From the NCBI GenBank assembly GCA_937883885.1, contig CAKZXL010000700.1, positions 1 to 45,466 on the forward strand: a DNA stretch of 45,466 nt, read 5' to 3'. The stretch is from an uncultured Aquincola sp. (lineage in GTDB: Bacteria > Pseudomonadota > Gammaproteobacteria > Burkholderiales > Burkholderiaceae). Below, piece after piece: positions 1 through 9,003 of the stretch. Positions within the stretch are counted from its first letter, which is position 1; the number at the start of each line of letters is the position of its first letter. Position numbers and translations under genes: made by a program. The notes below the pieces were generated by a model. That model saw only the letters and a list, made by a program, of their open reading frames with translations. It was not told the DNA's origin and searched no databases.

Positions 1-87
1 CGCTGGTACAACGAAGAACGGATCAAGAGTTCACTGGGCTTCCGCAGCCCCATCGAGCACCGAAAGCTTCTCGGGCTCGCTGCATAA
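1..87 (+). pseudogene. IS3-family transposase OrfB, C-terminal end (cut by window edge)
   Basis: The first 28 codons, open at the window edge, read RWYNEERIKSSLGFRSPIEH and end at a TAA stop. The pattern YNxxRxxxxLGxxSPxxxx is the usual C-terminus of the DDE transposase (OrfB) of IS3-type insertion sequences. Whether the element is intact upstream cannot be seen. The sequence after the stop would hold the right inverted repeat, but I could not define it with confidence. Its position just upstream of the urease cluster marks a likely island edge. Confidence 0.75.
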
Positions 88-232
88 CCAGTCCAAGAAA
101 TCCGCCGCACCCCCCGGTGACTGAGCTTGAGTCCATGAAACAGCGCCACCAGCGAATTGGCCACGCGGACCAATCGTTGGCCCGGAACATGCTAGAGTGA
201 ATGGCACGCGTCTAACGATGCGTTCCAAACAC
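88..232. other. Intergenic leader region upstream of the urease operon
   Basis: About 145 bp between the transposase stop and the RNA element preceding ureAB. It must hold the end of the insertion sequence and the urease operon promoter, but I see no convincing -35/-10 pair. A TGGCACG at 202-208 resembles a sigma-54 -24 box but lacks a proper -12 box. Confidence 0.4.
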
Positions 233-310
233 TGCGGCAGGGCTGCCGCAATTCTGTTGGCTACGTAGCCTTCGTTCCATCGCCTCACGGCGGGACGAAG
301 GCTTTTTTTT
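233..310 (+). promoter_or_regulatory. ANTAR-type antitermination leader, copy 1, upstream of ureAB
   Basis: Two hairpins are followed by a terminator. Hairpin 1 pairs GCGGC (234-238) with GCCGC (245-249) around the hexaloop AGGGCT (239-244), which has A at position 1 and G at position 4, the known signature of ANTAR-protein RNA targets. Hairpin 2 pairs GGC (259-261) with GCC (268-270) around TACGTA (262-267), with G at position 4 but T at position 1. The GCC at 268-270 is also the 5' end of the terminator stem, so hairpin 2 and the terminator exclude each other. A second copy lies at 8899-8975, identical at 69 of 77 positions, with every difference unpaired. Assignment to the AmiR-like protein encoded at 8225-8875 is inference from architecture. 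Confidence 0.8.
268..310 (+). terminator. Intrinsic terminator of attenuator copy 1
   Basis: GCCTTCGT (268-275) pairs with ACGAAGGC (295-302). An inner CGCC/GGCG stem (281-284 with 289-292) is capped by TCAC. Eight T residues follow (303-310). The terminator ends only 9 nt before the ureAB start codon, so it must be overridden for urease expression. Confidence 0.85.
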
Positions 311-319
311 GTCTTTTTC

Positions 320-1021
320 ATGCGACTCCTGCCACGCGAGATCGACCGCCTGCTGCTCCATCAGGCAGCGAACCTGGCCCGTTCCCGCCGCGAGAAAGGC
401 CTGCTGCTGTCCGAGCCCGAAGCGCGAGCCCTGATCGCGGACGCCATCTGCGAAGGCGCGCGCCAGGGCGGCACGGTCGCCGACATGGTCGCGATGGCCA
501 GTGCGCTGCTCACCGACGACGACCTCATGCCGGGCGTCGCCGAGCGCATCGAGGTCGTCATGGTCGAGGCCTTCTTCCCCGACGGGCAGAAGCTGGTCTG
601 CGTCCACGACCCCATCGGGCCCGGCAAGACTTCGAGGGCGCATGGGACGCCGGCCGACTGCGTCCAGCCGCGTTGGCGTCTGGGCGACGAACCCGTGGTC
701 GTCAACCAGCACCGGCCGACCCAACGCCTGCGCGTCGAAAGCACGGCCGACCGGCCGATCCAGGTTGGCTCGCACTACCACTTCTTCGAAGTCAATCCGG
801 CGCTTCGGTTCGACAGGGCCGCCGCCTACGGCTTTCGGCTCGACATCCCTTCGGCAACGACCCTGCGTTTCGAGCCCGGCGACGCGCGCGACGTCGATCT
901 GGTGGCCATCGGCGGCGCGCGCATCGTGTTCGGCCTGGCCGGCCTGGTCAATGGCGCGCTCGACGATCCTGGCGTTCAGCGGGCCGCCCTGTCGCGGCTC
1001 GCCGCGTTCCTGCAGGAGTAG
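320..1021 (+). CDS. ureAB: Urease gamma-beta fusion subunit (UreA-UreB)
   Basis: A 233-residue protein joining both small urease subunits. Residues 1-100 are UreA-like ([14 protein letters not shown] near the start, [14 protein letters not shown] at the end of the domain). Residues about 105-233 are UreB-like, with the hallmark [13 protein letters not shown] and RGLVNG-like motifs (here [10 protein letters not shown]). Fused gamma-beta subunits are known from some ureases such as Helicobacter. With UreC it forms the cytoplasmic nickel enzyme that hydrolyses urea to ammonia and carbamate. The ATG at 320 gives the expected UreA N-terminus, but no Shine-Dalgarno sequence is present: the bases just upstream are T-rich and belong to the attenuator tail. 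The start of ureC follows 3 nt after its stop, so the genes are co-transcribed. Confidence 0.93.
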   Translation: MRLLPREIDRLLLHQAANLARSRREKGLLLSEPEARALIADAICEGARQGGTVADMVAMASALLTDDDLMPGVAERIEVVMVEAFFPDGQKLVCVHDPIGPGKTSRAHGTPADCVQPRWRLGDEPVVVNQHRPTQRLRVESTADRPIQVGSHYHFFEVNPALRFDRAAAYGFRLDIPSATTLRFEPGDARDVDLVAIGGARIVFGLAGLVNGALDDPGVQRAALSRLAAFLQE

Positions 1022-1024
1022 CCG

Positions 1025-2740
<1,716 letters not shown>

Positions 2741-2752
2741 AAAGGAGCGGCG

Positions 2753-3367
2753 ATGAGCATCGTGCGCCTGGGAATCGGCGGGCCGGTGGGCAGCGGCAAG
2801 ACGCGGCTGGTCGAACGCCTGCTGCCGGTCTTCGCCGCCGAAGGCATCTCGACCGCGGTCATCACCAACGACCTGGTGACACGCGAGGATGCGGAGCGCG
2901 TGCGCCGCTCCGGGCTGATCGACCCCGAGCGCGTGCTGGGCGTCGAGAGCGGAGCATGCCCGCACACCGCCATCCGCGAGGACCCGTCGGTCAACATCGA
3001 GGCCGCCGAATGGCTCGAGCGGCGTTTCCAGCCCGATGTCATCCTGATCGAAAGCGGCGGCGACAACCTGGCGGCCACCTTTTCCAGCGAACTGGTCGAT
3101 TGGTGGGCCTTCGTCATCGACGTGGCGGGCGGCGACGACATCCCACGCAAGCGCGGGCTGGGCGTGCTGCGCGCCGATCTGCTGGTGGTCAACAAGGTCG
3201 ATCTCGCGCCACACGTGGATGCGGATCTGGAACGCATCCGCGCCGACGTGGCCACCGCGCGTCCGGCCCGCCCTTCGCTGTTCACGGACCTGCGCAGCGG
3301 CGACGGCGTGCGGGAGGTGTTCGACGAGATCGTGCGCGCGGCGCTGTTCGGCCATGGGCGCGGATGA
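2753..3367 (+). CDS. ureG: Urease accessory GTPase UreG
   Basis: A 204-residue SIMIBI-class GTPase that powers nickel delivery to apo-urease. It shows a P-loop GGPVGSGKT (residues 9-17), the metal-binding Cys-Pro-His motif (C69-H71) in [21 protein letters not shown] (100-106) and the guanine-specificity motif NKVD (147-150). It lacks the His-rich N-terminal extension of some UreG proteins. The start is supported by AAAGGAG a few bases upstream. ureG follows ureC directly rather than ending the operon as in the common ureDABCEFG order, and its stop overlaps the ureD start (ATGA). Confidence 0.96.
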   Translation: MSIVRLGIGGPVGSGKTRLVERLLPVFAAEGISTAVITNDLVTREDAERVRRSGLIDPERVLGVESGACPHTAIREDPSVNIEAAEWLERRFQPDVILIESGGDNLAATFSSELVDWWAFVIDVAGGDDIPRKRGLGVLRADLLVVNKVDLAPHVDADLERIRADVATARPARPSLFTDLRSGDGVREVFDEIVRAALFGHGRG

Positions 3368-4179
3368 CGGACGGCCTGCTGCAGATGCGCCTGGCCTGCG
3401 ACGGCCAGGGCCGCACGCGGCTGGTGGAGCGGCGGCAGCGCTATCCGCTGACCACCACGGCCGTGCTGCCCCTCGACGCAGGGCCGGGCGCATTGGTCTA
3501 TGTCCAGAATGCCGCGGGCTCGGTCTTCGGCGGCGATCGCCTGCACATCGACGTGGCCCTGGAAGCCGGCGCCAGCCTGTGCCTGTCCACGCCTTCGGCC
3601 ACCCGCCTGCAGGGCGACGTGCGGTCGGTGCAGACCGCCCGCATATCGGTCGCGCAGGGGGCGTTCTTCGAATCCATGCCCGACATGCTGATCCCGCACC
3701 CGCGAGCGCTGCATCGTCAGCACACCACGATCGAACTGGCAACGGGCGCCAGTTCCATCGTGGCCGAAACCCTGGCGCCGGGCCGCGTGGCCCGCGGAGA
3801 GCGGCACGCCTACCAGGCCGTCTCGCTGCGCCTGCAAGTCATCCTCGACGGACATCCGATCTTGCGCGACGCTGCCACGTTCCGCCCCGGCGAAGCCGAT
3901 CCATCACTGACGGGCAGCCTGGGAACGGAAGGCTATGTCGGCGCCCTGTTCGCTTTGACCCAGAACGGATGCCACGAAGAGCTGGCCAACCGCATGAACT
4001 CCGAACTGGCAGCCTTGCCGGGCATCTACGGTGGGGCATCGCCCTTGGCATCCGGACATGGTGCCGTCGCCCGCATTCTGGCCAGCGAGGGGCCTCTGCT
4101 GCGACACGCCATGCATCTGGCCTGGGATGCCGCGCGCCGCTGCATGCATGGCCGCCCTGCGCCTCGACTACGAAAGTAA
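3364..4179 (+). CDS. ureD: Urease accessory protein UreD
   Basis: A 271-residue UreD/UreH-family scaffold that binds apo-urease and recruits UreF and UreG for nickel insertion. Family features are [16 protein letters not shown] near residue 50, the ATRLQ segment, [10 protein letters not shown] (cf. EWLPxxxI in relatives) and a C-terminal [12 protein letters not shown] region. The ATG at 3364 overlaps the ureG stop by 4 nt, indicating translational coupling; this start gives the usual length. No signal peptide or membrane segment is visible, as expected for a cytoplasmic chaperone. Confidence 0.9.
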   Translation: MTDGLLQMRLACDGQGRTRLVERRQRYPLTTTAVLPLDAGPGALVYVQNAAGSVFGGDRLHIDVALEAGASLCLSTPSATRLQGDVRSVQTARISVAQGAFFESMPDMLIPHPRALHRQHTTIELATGASSIVAETLAPGRVARGERHAYQAVSLRLQVILDGHPILRDAATFRPGEADPSLTGSLGTEGYVGALFALTQNGCHEELANRMNSELAALPGIYGGASPLASGHGAVARILASEGPLLRHAMHLAWDAARRCMHGRPAPRLRK

Positions 4180-4184
4180 CTCCC

Positions 4185-4748
4185 ATGCATCGAGAAGACT
4201 CTTCCCCACTGATCGTGAACCACATCCTGGGCCATTGCGATGCGGCGCCGTTCGCCGGCCGCCCCACCGAGCGAATCCTCGTACCGGCGGCCGAAGCGGG
4301 CCGCCGCCGCATGCGCGTACGCACCGAACGCGGCACCGACGTCGCGATCGATCTGCCGAAGCAGAGCTGGCTGTTCGACGGGGCGGTCCTGCATGACGAC
4401 GGCCGGCGCGTCCTGGTCGTCGCGCGTCCACCCGAACCCGTCATGGTGATCGCGCTGGCGGACATGGCGCCGGCCGCCGTTTTCCGCATCGGCCATGCGC
4501 TGGGCAACCGGCACAGCCCGTCGGAGCTGCACGGCGGCGAGATCGCCGTGCCCGTGACCGATACGCCGGAGCTCACCGCACGGCCGGTGCTGGCACTCGG
4601 GTTGGTCGGCCTGGTTCTGCGTTTCGAGAACAGGCCGTTCGCCGCCGCTGCGCCGCCCACCTGCGGCGACGCGGCGCACGAGCACCCTCCCCGGCAGCAC
4701 GAGCATCACGGGCACCACGAGCACCACGGGCATGGACACCGCGATTGA
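4185..4748 (+). CDS. ureE: Urease nickel metallochaperone UreE with His-rich tail
   Basis: A 187-residue UreE. The peptide-binding N-terminal domain occupies roughly residues 1-85 and the metal-binding domain follows, with the conserved GHALGNRH (103-110). The C-terminus from residue 165 on contains 11 histidines in 23 residues (for example HEHHGHHEHHGHGH), the typical nickel-storage tail. It collects Ni2+ and passes it to UreG. The ATG lies 5 nt after the ureD stop. The 3' end overlaps the start of ureF by 17 nt in another frame. Confidence 0.92.
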   Translation: MHREDSSPLIVNHILGHCDAAPFAGRPTERILVPAAEAGRRRMRVRTERGTDVAIDLPKQSWLFDGAVLHDDGRRVLVVARPPEPVMVIALADMAPAAVFRIGHALGNRHSPSELHGGEIAVPVTDTPELTARPVLALGLVGLVLRFENRPFAAAAPPTCGDAAHEHPPRQHEHHGHHEHHGHGHRD

Positions 4749-5445
4749 CGATGCGGCCGCCGGCCCCCTGCTCGCGCTGATGCAGTTGTCGGACTCGGCC
4801 CTGCCGATCGGCCGCCATGCGCACGCGATGGGCCTGGAGCGACTGTTTCGCGACGGCCGCGTGCCCACGCGCGCAGCGCTGAGGGAAATGATCGTGTCCG
4901 CGCTGCTGCATGGCGCGGCGCGTGCCGATGGCGCCGCCACCGCGCTGGCGCACGATGCGCTACGCGCGGGCGATGCGCACGCCCTCCGGCGGGTCGATGC
5001 ACAACTGGATCTGCTCAAGCAGACGCCATCGGCGCAGGCCGCGTCGCGCCGCTGCGGAAGCCGGCTGGCCGCGTTGGCCGCCACCTTCGACGCGCAGGCG
5101 GTGCTGGCCGACTACGCCGCCGAAGTCGCTGCCAGGAAGACACCGGGCCACCTTGCCGTCGTCTCCGGCGCCGTCTGTGCCGCCGCGGGCGTCCATCGCG
5201 AGCACGCCGTGCTGGCCGAGATGCGCGGCGTGGCGACCATGATCCTGTCGGCCGCCGTCCGGCTGGACATCGTGCCCGCCACCGCGGGCCAGTCGATGCT
5301 GGCCGCCCTGGCGCCCGAGATCGTGGCCGCCGCACGCATCGCCCTGCGAACGGGCGAGGACGAGATGGAGTGCGGCGCGGCCGCCGGGCTGGAGATCGCC
5401 GCCATGCGCCATGCGCGCGACGACGCGCGCCTGTTCGCCAGTTGA
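4732..5445 (+). CDS. ureF: Urease accessory protein UreF
   Basis: A 237-residue all-helical UreF, the component that bridges UreD-bound urease and UreG and acts in GTPase gating. The family motif LMQLSDSALPIGRHAHAMGLE is near the N-terminus, followed by LLHGAARADG and a helical C-terminal half. The usual GGFSHS is GRHAHA here. The start inside the ureE end matches the conserved N-terminus. It completes the accessory set UreD-E-F-G; no urea channel or nickel permease gene is present in the window. Confidence 0.9.
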   Translation: MDTAIDDAAAGPLLALMQLSDSALPIGRHAHAMGLERLFRDGRVPTRAALREMIVSALLHGAARADGAATALAHDALRAGDAHALRRVDAQLDLLKQTPSAQAASRRCGSRLAALAATFDAQAVLADYAAEVAARKTPGHLAVVSGAVCAAAGVHREHAVLAEMRGVATMILSAAVRLDIVPATAGQSMLAALAPEIVAAARIALRTGEDEMECGAAAGLEIAAMRHARDDARLFAS

Positions 5446-5472
5446 CTCACCCCATTCGAGGAATCTTCACCG

Positions 5473-7017
5473 ATGCAGCAAGACCGGATATTGCGCGTGG
5501 CGCTGGACTGGGCCGTCGACGACATCGATCCTCCCCGCTCCTTCGGCGGCTGGAACACCGGCCGCGTCGTGCAGCAGACGCACGAAAGCCTGATGGAAGA
5601 CGATTTCCATACCCGCCCGGTGCCGGCTGACGCGCCGACGCAGGTCGTGCCGCGGCTGGCCGAAGCCGTGCAGCAGTCCCCCGACGCCCGCGAGGTCGTG
5701 TTCCGCCTGCGCCGCGGCGTGCGCTTCCACGACGGCGCGCCGCTGGACGCCGACGCCGTCATGCTCAACTACCAGCGCATGTGCATGCCTGGCTCGCCGC
5801 ACTTCTCCGCGGTGGTGGCCGACTTCAACCGCGAGGGGGCGGGGCTGATCGAGCAGGTCCGCGCACTCGACGCGATGACGGTGGCGTTCCGGCTGAGCGA
5901 GCCGTTCCCGGAGTTCCTTCGCTACATGACGCAGGAAGACGCACCCGGCGCGCAGTCCCTGATCAGCCCCGCCGCCATCCGCGCATTCGGTCCCGACGGC
6001 TGCGCCGACCGCGCGCCGGGCACGGGCGCCTTCCGCTTCCACCGCCGCTTCGAGACCGACGGCGGATCGGCGGTGGAGCTGCTGCGCAACGACGCCTACT
6101 GGGACGGCCCGCCGGCCATCGACGGCATCCAGTTCCTGCCCTTTCCGGCGCTAGCCGACCGCGTGCGCGCCCTGGCCGAAGGCAGGGTCCATGTGGCCTA
6201 CAGCCTGGAGGGCGCGGACCTGCAGGACCTGCAGGCGCGCGGTTTCGACGTTCCCGCGTTCTCGCCGCCCTATCTCTGGTATCTGGTCTTCAACCTCCAT
6301 GACCCGCGGGTGGCCGACGTGCGCGTGCGGCAGGCCATCGCCCACGCCATCGACCGGCAGGCGCTGTGCGACGACCTGTTCCCGGGCGCTACCTTGCCCG
6401 CCACCACGGCCATTCCCCCCGGTGCGCCGGCGCACGACCCGCAGGCGCCCGAGCGCTATCCCTACGACCCCGACCGCGCCCGCATGCTGCTGGCGCAGGC
6501 CGGCGCGGCGCAGGGCATGACGCTGCACGTCGTCGGCGCGCAAGCCGGCTCGGCGCAACTTGACCCCGGCGCGATCTACCGGCGCCTGGCCAGGGACCTG
6601 GCCAAGGTCGGCATCCGGCTGGAGGTGACGCTGCATCCGGACTGGGTCGGCTATTGCAACCAGTGGCGCGAAGGTGCGCCGGCCGGCGTCTCGTTCAGCG
6701 AGATGAGCTGGGCCATGTCGTGCGACCTGTGGCTGTCGCAAGTCCTGCACGGCAGGAACACGTCGCCGCGCGGCTTCAACGCCGGCTACCACCAGGACGC
6801 GGCCCTGGACACGCTGCTGGACCGGGCGCGCGGTGCCTTGCCGCAGCAGGAGCGCACCCGGCTCTACCGCGCGGCCGATGCGCGCGTCATGGAAACCCTG
6901 CCCATCCTTCCCCTGCTCACCTCGGCCAGGGGCATGATCGCCAGTTCCCCCCGCGTCGCGGGCCTGACGGTCGTCAACCAGTGCTGGCAGGACTTTCGGC
7001 GCGTGCGCTTGACTTGA
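5473..7017 (+). CDS. Family 5 solute-binding protein lacking a signal peptide
   Basis: A 514-residue protein of the DppA/OppA/NikA family. Typical features are the HDGAPLDADAVMLNYQR motif near residue 80, a PGTGAFRF motif and FNLHDPRVADVRVRQAIAHAID in the middle. Unlike transported family members it begins MQQDRILRVALDW, directly in the first beta strand, without a hydrophobic leader. The in-frame TGA of ureF (5443-5445) rules out a longer product, and GAGGAA nine nt upstream supports the ATG. No cognate permease or ATPase genes are adjacent. It may therefore be a cytoplasmic sensor or binding protein (as SgrR-type and AmiC-type proteins are) or an exported protein that lost its leader. Its ligand is unknown; nickel or a peptide-like amide are possibilities. 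Confidence 0.75.
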   Translation: MQQDRILRVALDWAVDDIDPPRSFGGWNTGRVVQQTHESLMEDDFHTRPVPADAPTQVVPRLAEAVQQSPDAREVVFRLRRGVRFHDGAPLDADAVMLNYQRMCMPGSPHFSAVVADFNREGAGLIEQVRALDAMTVAFRLSEPFPEFLRYMTQEDAPGAQSLISPAAIRAFGPDGCADRAPGTGAFRFHRRFETDGGSAVELLRNDAYWDGPPAIDGIQFLPFPALADRVRALAEGRVHVAYSLEGADLQDLQARGFDVPAFSPPYLWYLVFNLHDPRVADVRVRQAIAHAIDRQALCDDLFPGATLPATTAIPPGAPAHDPQAPERYPYDPDRARMLLAQAGAAQGMTLHVVGAQAGSAQLDPGAIYRRLARDLAKVGIRLEVTLHPDWVGYCNQWREGAPAGVSFSEMSWAMSCDLWLSQVLHGRNTSPRGFNAGYHQDAALDTLLDRARGALPQQERTRLYRAADARVMETLPILPLLTSARGMIASSPRVAGLTVVNQCWQDFRRVRLT

Positions 7018-7049
7018 AGAATGGCCGAGTTTTTGCTCCCCTGCCGAAC

Positions 7050-8228
7050 ATGACGCTCAACACCGACCCCTGGACCCTGGGTGTCCTCTATTCGCTCACC
7101 GGGCACACGGCCATCTCGTCCAGGCAACACGTGCAGGGCATCACGCTGGCCCTGGAGGAGATCAACGCGCGTGGGGGCGTGCGCAGCCGGCCGTTGGCCA
7201 CCAGGATCTACGACACCGAATCCGATCTCGGCCGCTATCGCCAGTACGTCGACCGCCTGTTCGCTGACGACGGTGTCGACGTGGTGATCGGATGCTGCAC
7301 ATCGCTCAGTCGCAAGGCGGTATTGCCCACCATCGAGCGCCGGAACGGCTTGCTGCTGTACCCGGACCTCTATGAAGGCTTCGAGTATTCGCCCAACGTG
7401 CTCTACGCCGGCGCGGCCACCAACCAGAACACGCTGCCACTCGCGCGCTACCTGCTGCGCGGAGGCGCGCGCCGCTTCGTGCTCGTCGGCAGCGACTACA
7501 TCTATCCGCGCGAAGCCAACCGGGTCATGCGGGACTTGGTCGAGCGGCAGGGCGGGCAGGTGCTCGACGAACTCTACCTGCCGCTGCAGGCCAGCGCGGC
7601 CCAGATAGCGCAACTCGTCGAGCGCGTGGCCGCACTCCAACCCGACATTCTGTTCAACGCGCTGGTGGGCCAGTCCATCTGCGACCTGCTGCAGGCTTGC
7701 GCCGACGCGGGTGTCGACGGCGCTTTTCCCATCGCCAGCCACAACATCACCGAAGCCGAGATGCTGGCGCTGCCTCAGCCGCCTGCGGCGGGGCACATCA
7801 CCTCTGCCCCGTTCTTCAGCAGTTTGGCGACCGCACCAAGTCGGCGTTTCCTTGCCAACTTCAGGCGCTGTTTTGGTGCAAATGCACCAGTCTCACAGAT
7901 TGCCGCAACCGCCTACAGCACGGTGCATCAATTCGCGCTCGCATTGGAACAGGTCGGCGAATTAGATGCACAAGCCATCATCGCCGCGGCATGCGAAGGG
8001 CGATTCGAGGCGCCGCAAGGCGAGATCGTTGTCGACGCCGACAACAACCATACCTGGATGACCCCACGCATCGGCCGCTGGAACGGACGTGACGAGTTCG
8101 ACATCGTCTGGCAGGCCCGCGAGCCGGCTCAGCCCGACCCCTGGCTCGTGAACTACGGCAGCGCCGAGACGCTCTGCGATGCCGAGTTGAACGGCGTGGT
8201 GCAGTTGGAACAGGAAGGCAGCGCATGA
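7050..8228 (+). CDS. AmiC-like cytoplasmic amide/urea sensor
   Basis: A 392-residue periplasmic-binding-protein fold resembling Pseudomonas aeruginosa AmiC and the urea-binding UrtA: GCCTSLSRKAVLP (81-93), LYPDLYEGFEYSPNVLYAG (103-121), VGSDYIYPREANRVM (146-160). No signal peptide is present, as in AmiC, which holds AmiR inactive until a ligand binds. Residue numbering matches AmiC without gaps through this region. Pocket positions Ser85, Tyr104 and Tyr150 are kept, while Tyr83 is Cys and Thr106 is Asp, so the ligand may differ from acetamide. The ATG at 7050 aligns with the AmiC N-terminus. Its stop overlaps the start of the antiterminator gene (ATGA). Confidence 0.85.
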   Translation: MTLNTDPWTLGVLYSLTGHTAISSRQHVQGITLALEEINARGGVRSRPLATRIYDTESDLGRYRQYVDRLFADDGVDVVIGCCTSLSRKAVLPTIERRNGLLLYPDLYEGFEYSPNVLYAGAATNQNTLPLARYLLRGGARRFVLVGSDYIYPREANRVMRDLVERQGGQVLDELYLPLQASAAQIAQLVERVAALQPDILFNALVGQSICDLLQACADAGVDGAFPIASHNITEAEMLALPQPPAAGHITSAPFFSSLATAPSRRFLANFRRCFGANAPVSQIAATAYSTVHQFALALEQVGELDAQAIIAAACEGRFEAPQGEIVVDADNNHTWMTPRIGRWNGRDEFDIVWQAREPAQPDPWLVNYGSAETLCDAELNGVVQLEQEGSA

Positions 8229-8875
8229 GCAGCGATCCCATGCGCGAAATGCGCGGCTTGAAGGTGACGGTCCTGCATCCCATGGACCGCGAAATGGACG
8301 AGTTGCTGCGTCACCTCAAGCGCGTCGGCTGCCAGGCCGATCTGCTCTGGCCACCGCCATCAATGGTCGCTGCGGCGACCAACGCCGTTTTCTTCGCCAT
8401 CGCGCCCGAGGGTCCACTGGTCCCCTTGCCTCGCCTCGCCGAACCTGCACCGGCACTGGTGGCTATCGTCGACTACGAGAGTCCCAGCGCGATCAAGGGT
8501 CTGCTCGAGTCGGGCGCGCACAGCTTCATCACCAAGCCCATCCGTCCTTCGGGGATCGTCTCCAGCCTGCTGATCGCGCGCGCGTCGCACGGCTACCAGT
8601 CGCGCCTGCTTGCCAAGGTGACCAAGCTCGAGGAGACCTTGCGCAGCCGGCGTGAGATCGAGCGTGCGACGCGCATCCTGATGGAGGTCAAGCACCTCGA
8701 CGAGGATGCTGCGTACCAATTGATCCGCAGCCAGGCCACGGCGCAGCGTCTGGGGATGGGAGCGGTGGCGCGCTCCATCATCACCGCGCACCGCGTCTTC
8801 GATAGCGGTCCGGCAGTTTCAGGCACTTCGGCCAAACCATTGGCACGGAACGTGCTCGGATTACGCAAGCGCTAG
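8225..8875 (+). CDS. AmiR-like ANTAR-domain transcription antiterminator
   Basis: A 216-residue homologue of AmiR. Residues about 12-118 form a degenerate receiver-like domain (LLWPPPSMV, LVAIVDYESPSAI are close to AmiR). A coiled-coil helix follows (about 125-145), then an ANTAR RNA-binding domain (about 145-190: RATRILMEVKHLDEDAAYQLIRSQA). AmiR-type proteins bind paired hairpins in leader RNA and prevent formation of a terminator. Its start overlaps the AmiC-like gene, the arrangement of the ami operon. The RNA element at 8899-8975 starts 23 nt after its stop and another precedes ureAB, so those are its probable targets. The C-terminal tail after residue 190 is longer than in AmiR. Confidence 0.9.
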   Translation: MSSDPMREMRGLKVTVLHPMDREMDELLRHLKRVGCQADLLWPPPSMVAAATNAVFFAIAPEGPLVPLPRLAEPAPALVAIVDYESPSAIKGLLESGAHSFITKPIRPSGIVSSLLIARASHGYQSRLLAKVTKLEETLRSRREIERATRILMEVKHLDEDAAYQLIRSQATAQRLGMGAVARSIITAHRVFDSGPAVSGTSAKPLARNVLGLRKR

Positions 8876-8898
8876 TTCGGATAGCGCGTCCACTCATC

Positions 8899-8975
8899 GC
8901 GGCAGGGCTGCCGCAAACCAGTTGGCTAGGAAGCCTTCGTTCATACGCCTCACGGCGGGACGAAGGCTTTTTTTT
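8899..8975 (+). promoter_or_regulatory. ANTAR-type antitermination leader, copy 2, upstream of the transporter
   Basis: The same 77-nt element as at 234-310. Hairpin 1 is GCGGC (8899-8903), loop AGGGCT (8904-8909), GCCGC (8910-8914). Hairpin 2 is GGC (8924-8926), loop TAGGAA (8927-8932), GCC (8933-8935), and again shares GCC with the terminator. The eight differences from copy 1 fall in the linker (3), in positions 3 and 5 of loop 2 and in the terminator internal loop (3); none disturbs a stem. Only 23 nt separate it from the upstream stop codon, so transcription probably enters from the sensor/antiterminator genes. Confidence 0.82.
8933..8975 (+). terminator. Intrinsic terminator of attenuator copy 2
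   Basis: GCCTTCGT (8933-8940) pairs with ACGAAGGC (8960-8967), with inner CGCC/GGCG (8946-8949 with 8954-8957) and TCAC loop, followed by eight T residues (8968-8975). It would end transcripts after the AmiR-like gene unless the overlapping hairpin 2 is stabilised. Confidence 0.85.
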
Positions 8976-9003
8976 GGATTTCCATTTCTTGATGAGGACC
9001 ACC

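Noticed and set aside
88..125. Right inverted repeat of the IS3-type element.
   Set aside because: The left end is outside the window, so no repeat pair can be compared; the sequence lacks an unmistakable TGA...-type terminus.
202..217. TGGCACG upstream of ureAB as a sigma-54 promoter.
   Set aside because: The -24 box fits but the expected -12 TTGC is replaced by TAAC at the right spacing, losing the essential G.
234..310. Guanidine-type (ykkC or mini-ykkC) riboswitch as identity of the repeated leader.
   Set aside because: The tandem hairpins lack the ACGR loops, while the hexaloop pattern, shared terminator strand and adjacent AmiR gene fit ANTAR control better.
31..321. Minus-strand frames across both RNA elements encode similar peptides ([14 protein letters not shown]), suggesting a conserved small protein.
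   Set aside because: The similarity follows from the 77-nt RNA repeat. Differences sit in loops and preserve stems rather than codons, and the frames extend into unrelated antisense sequence.
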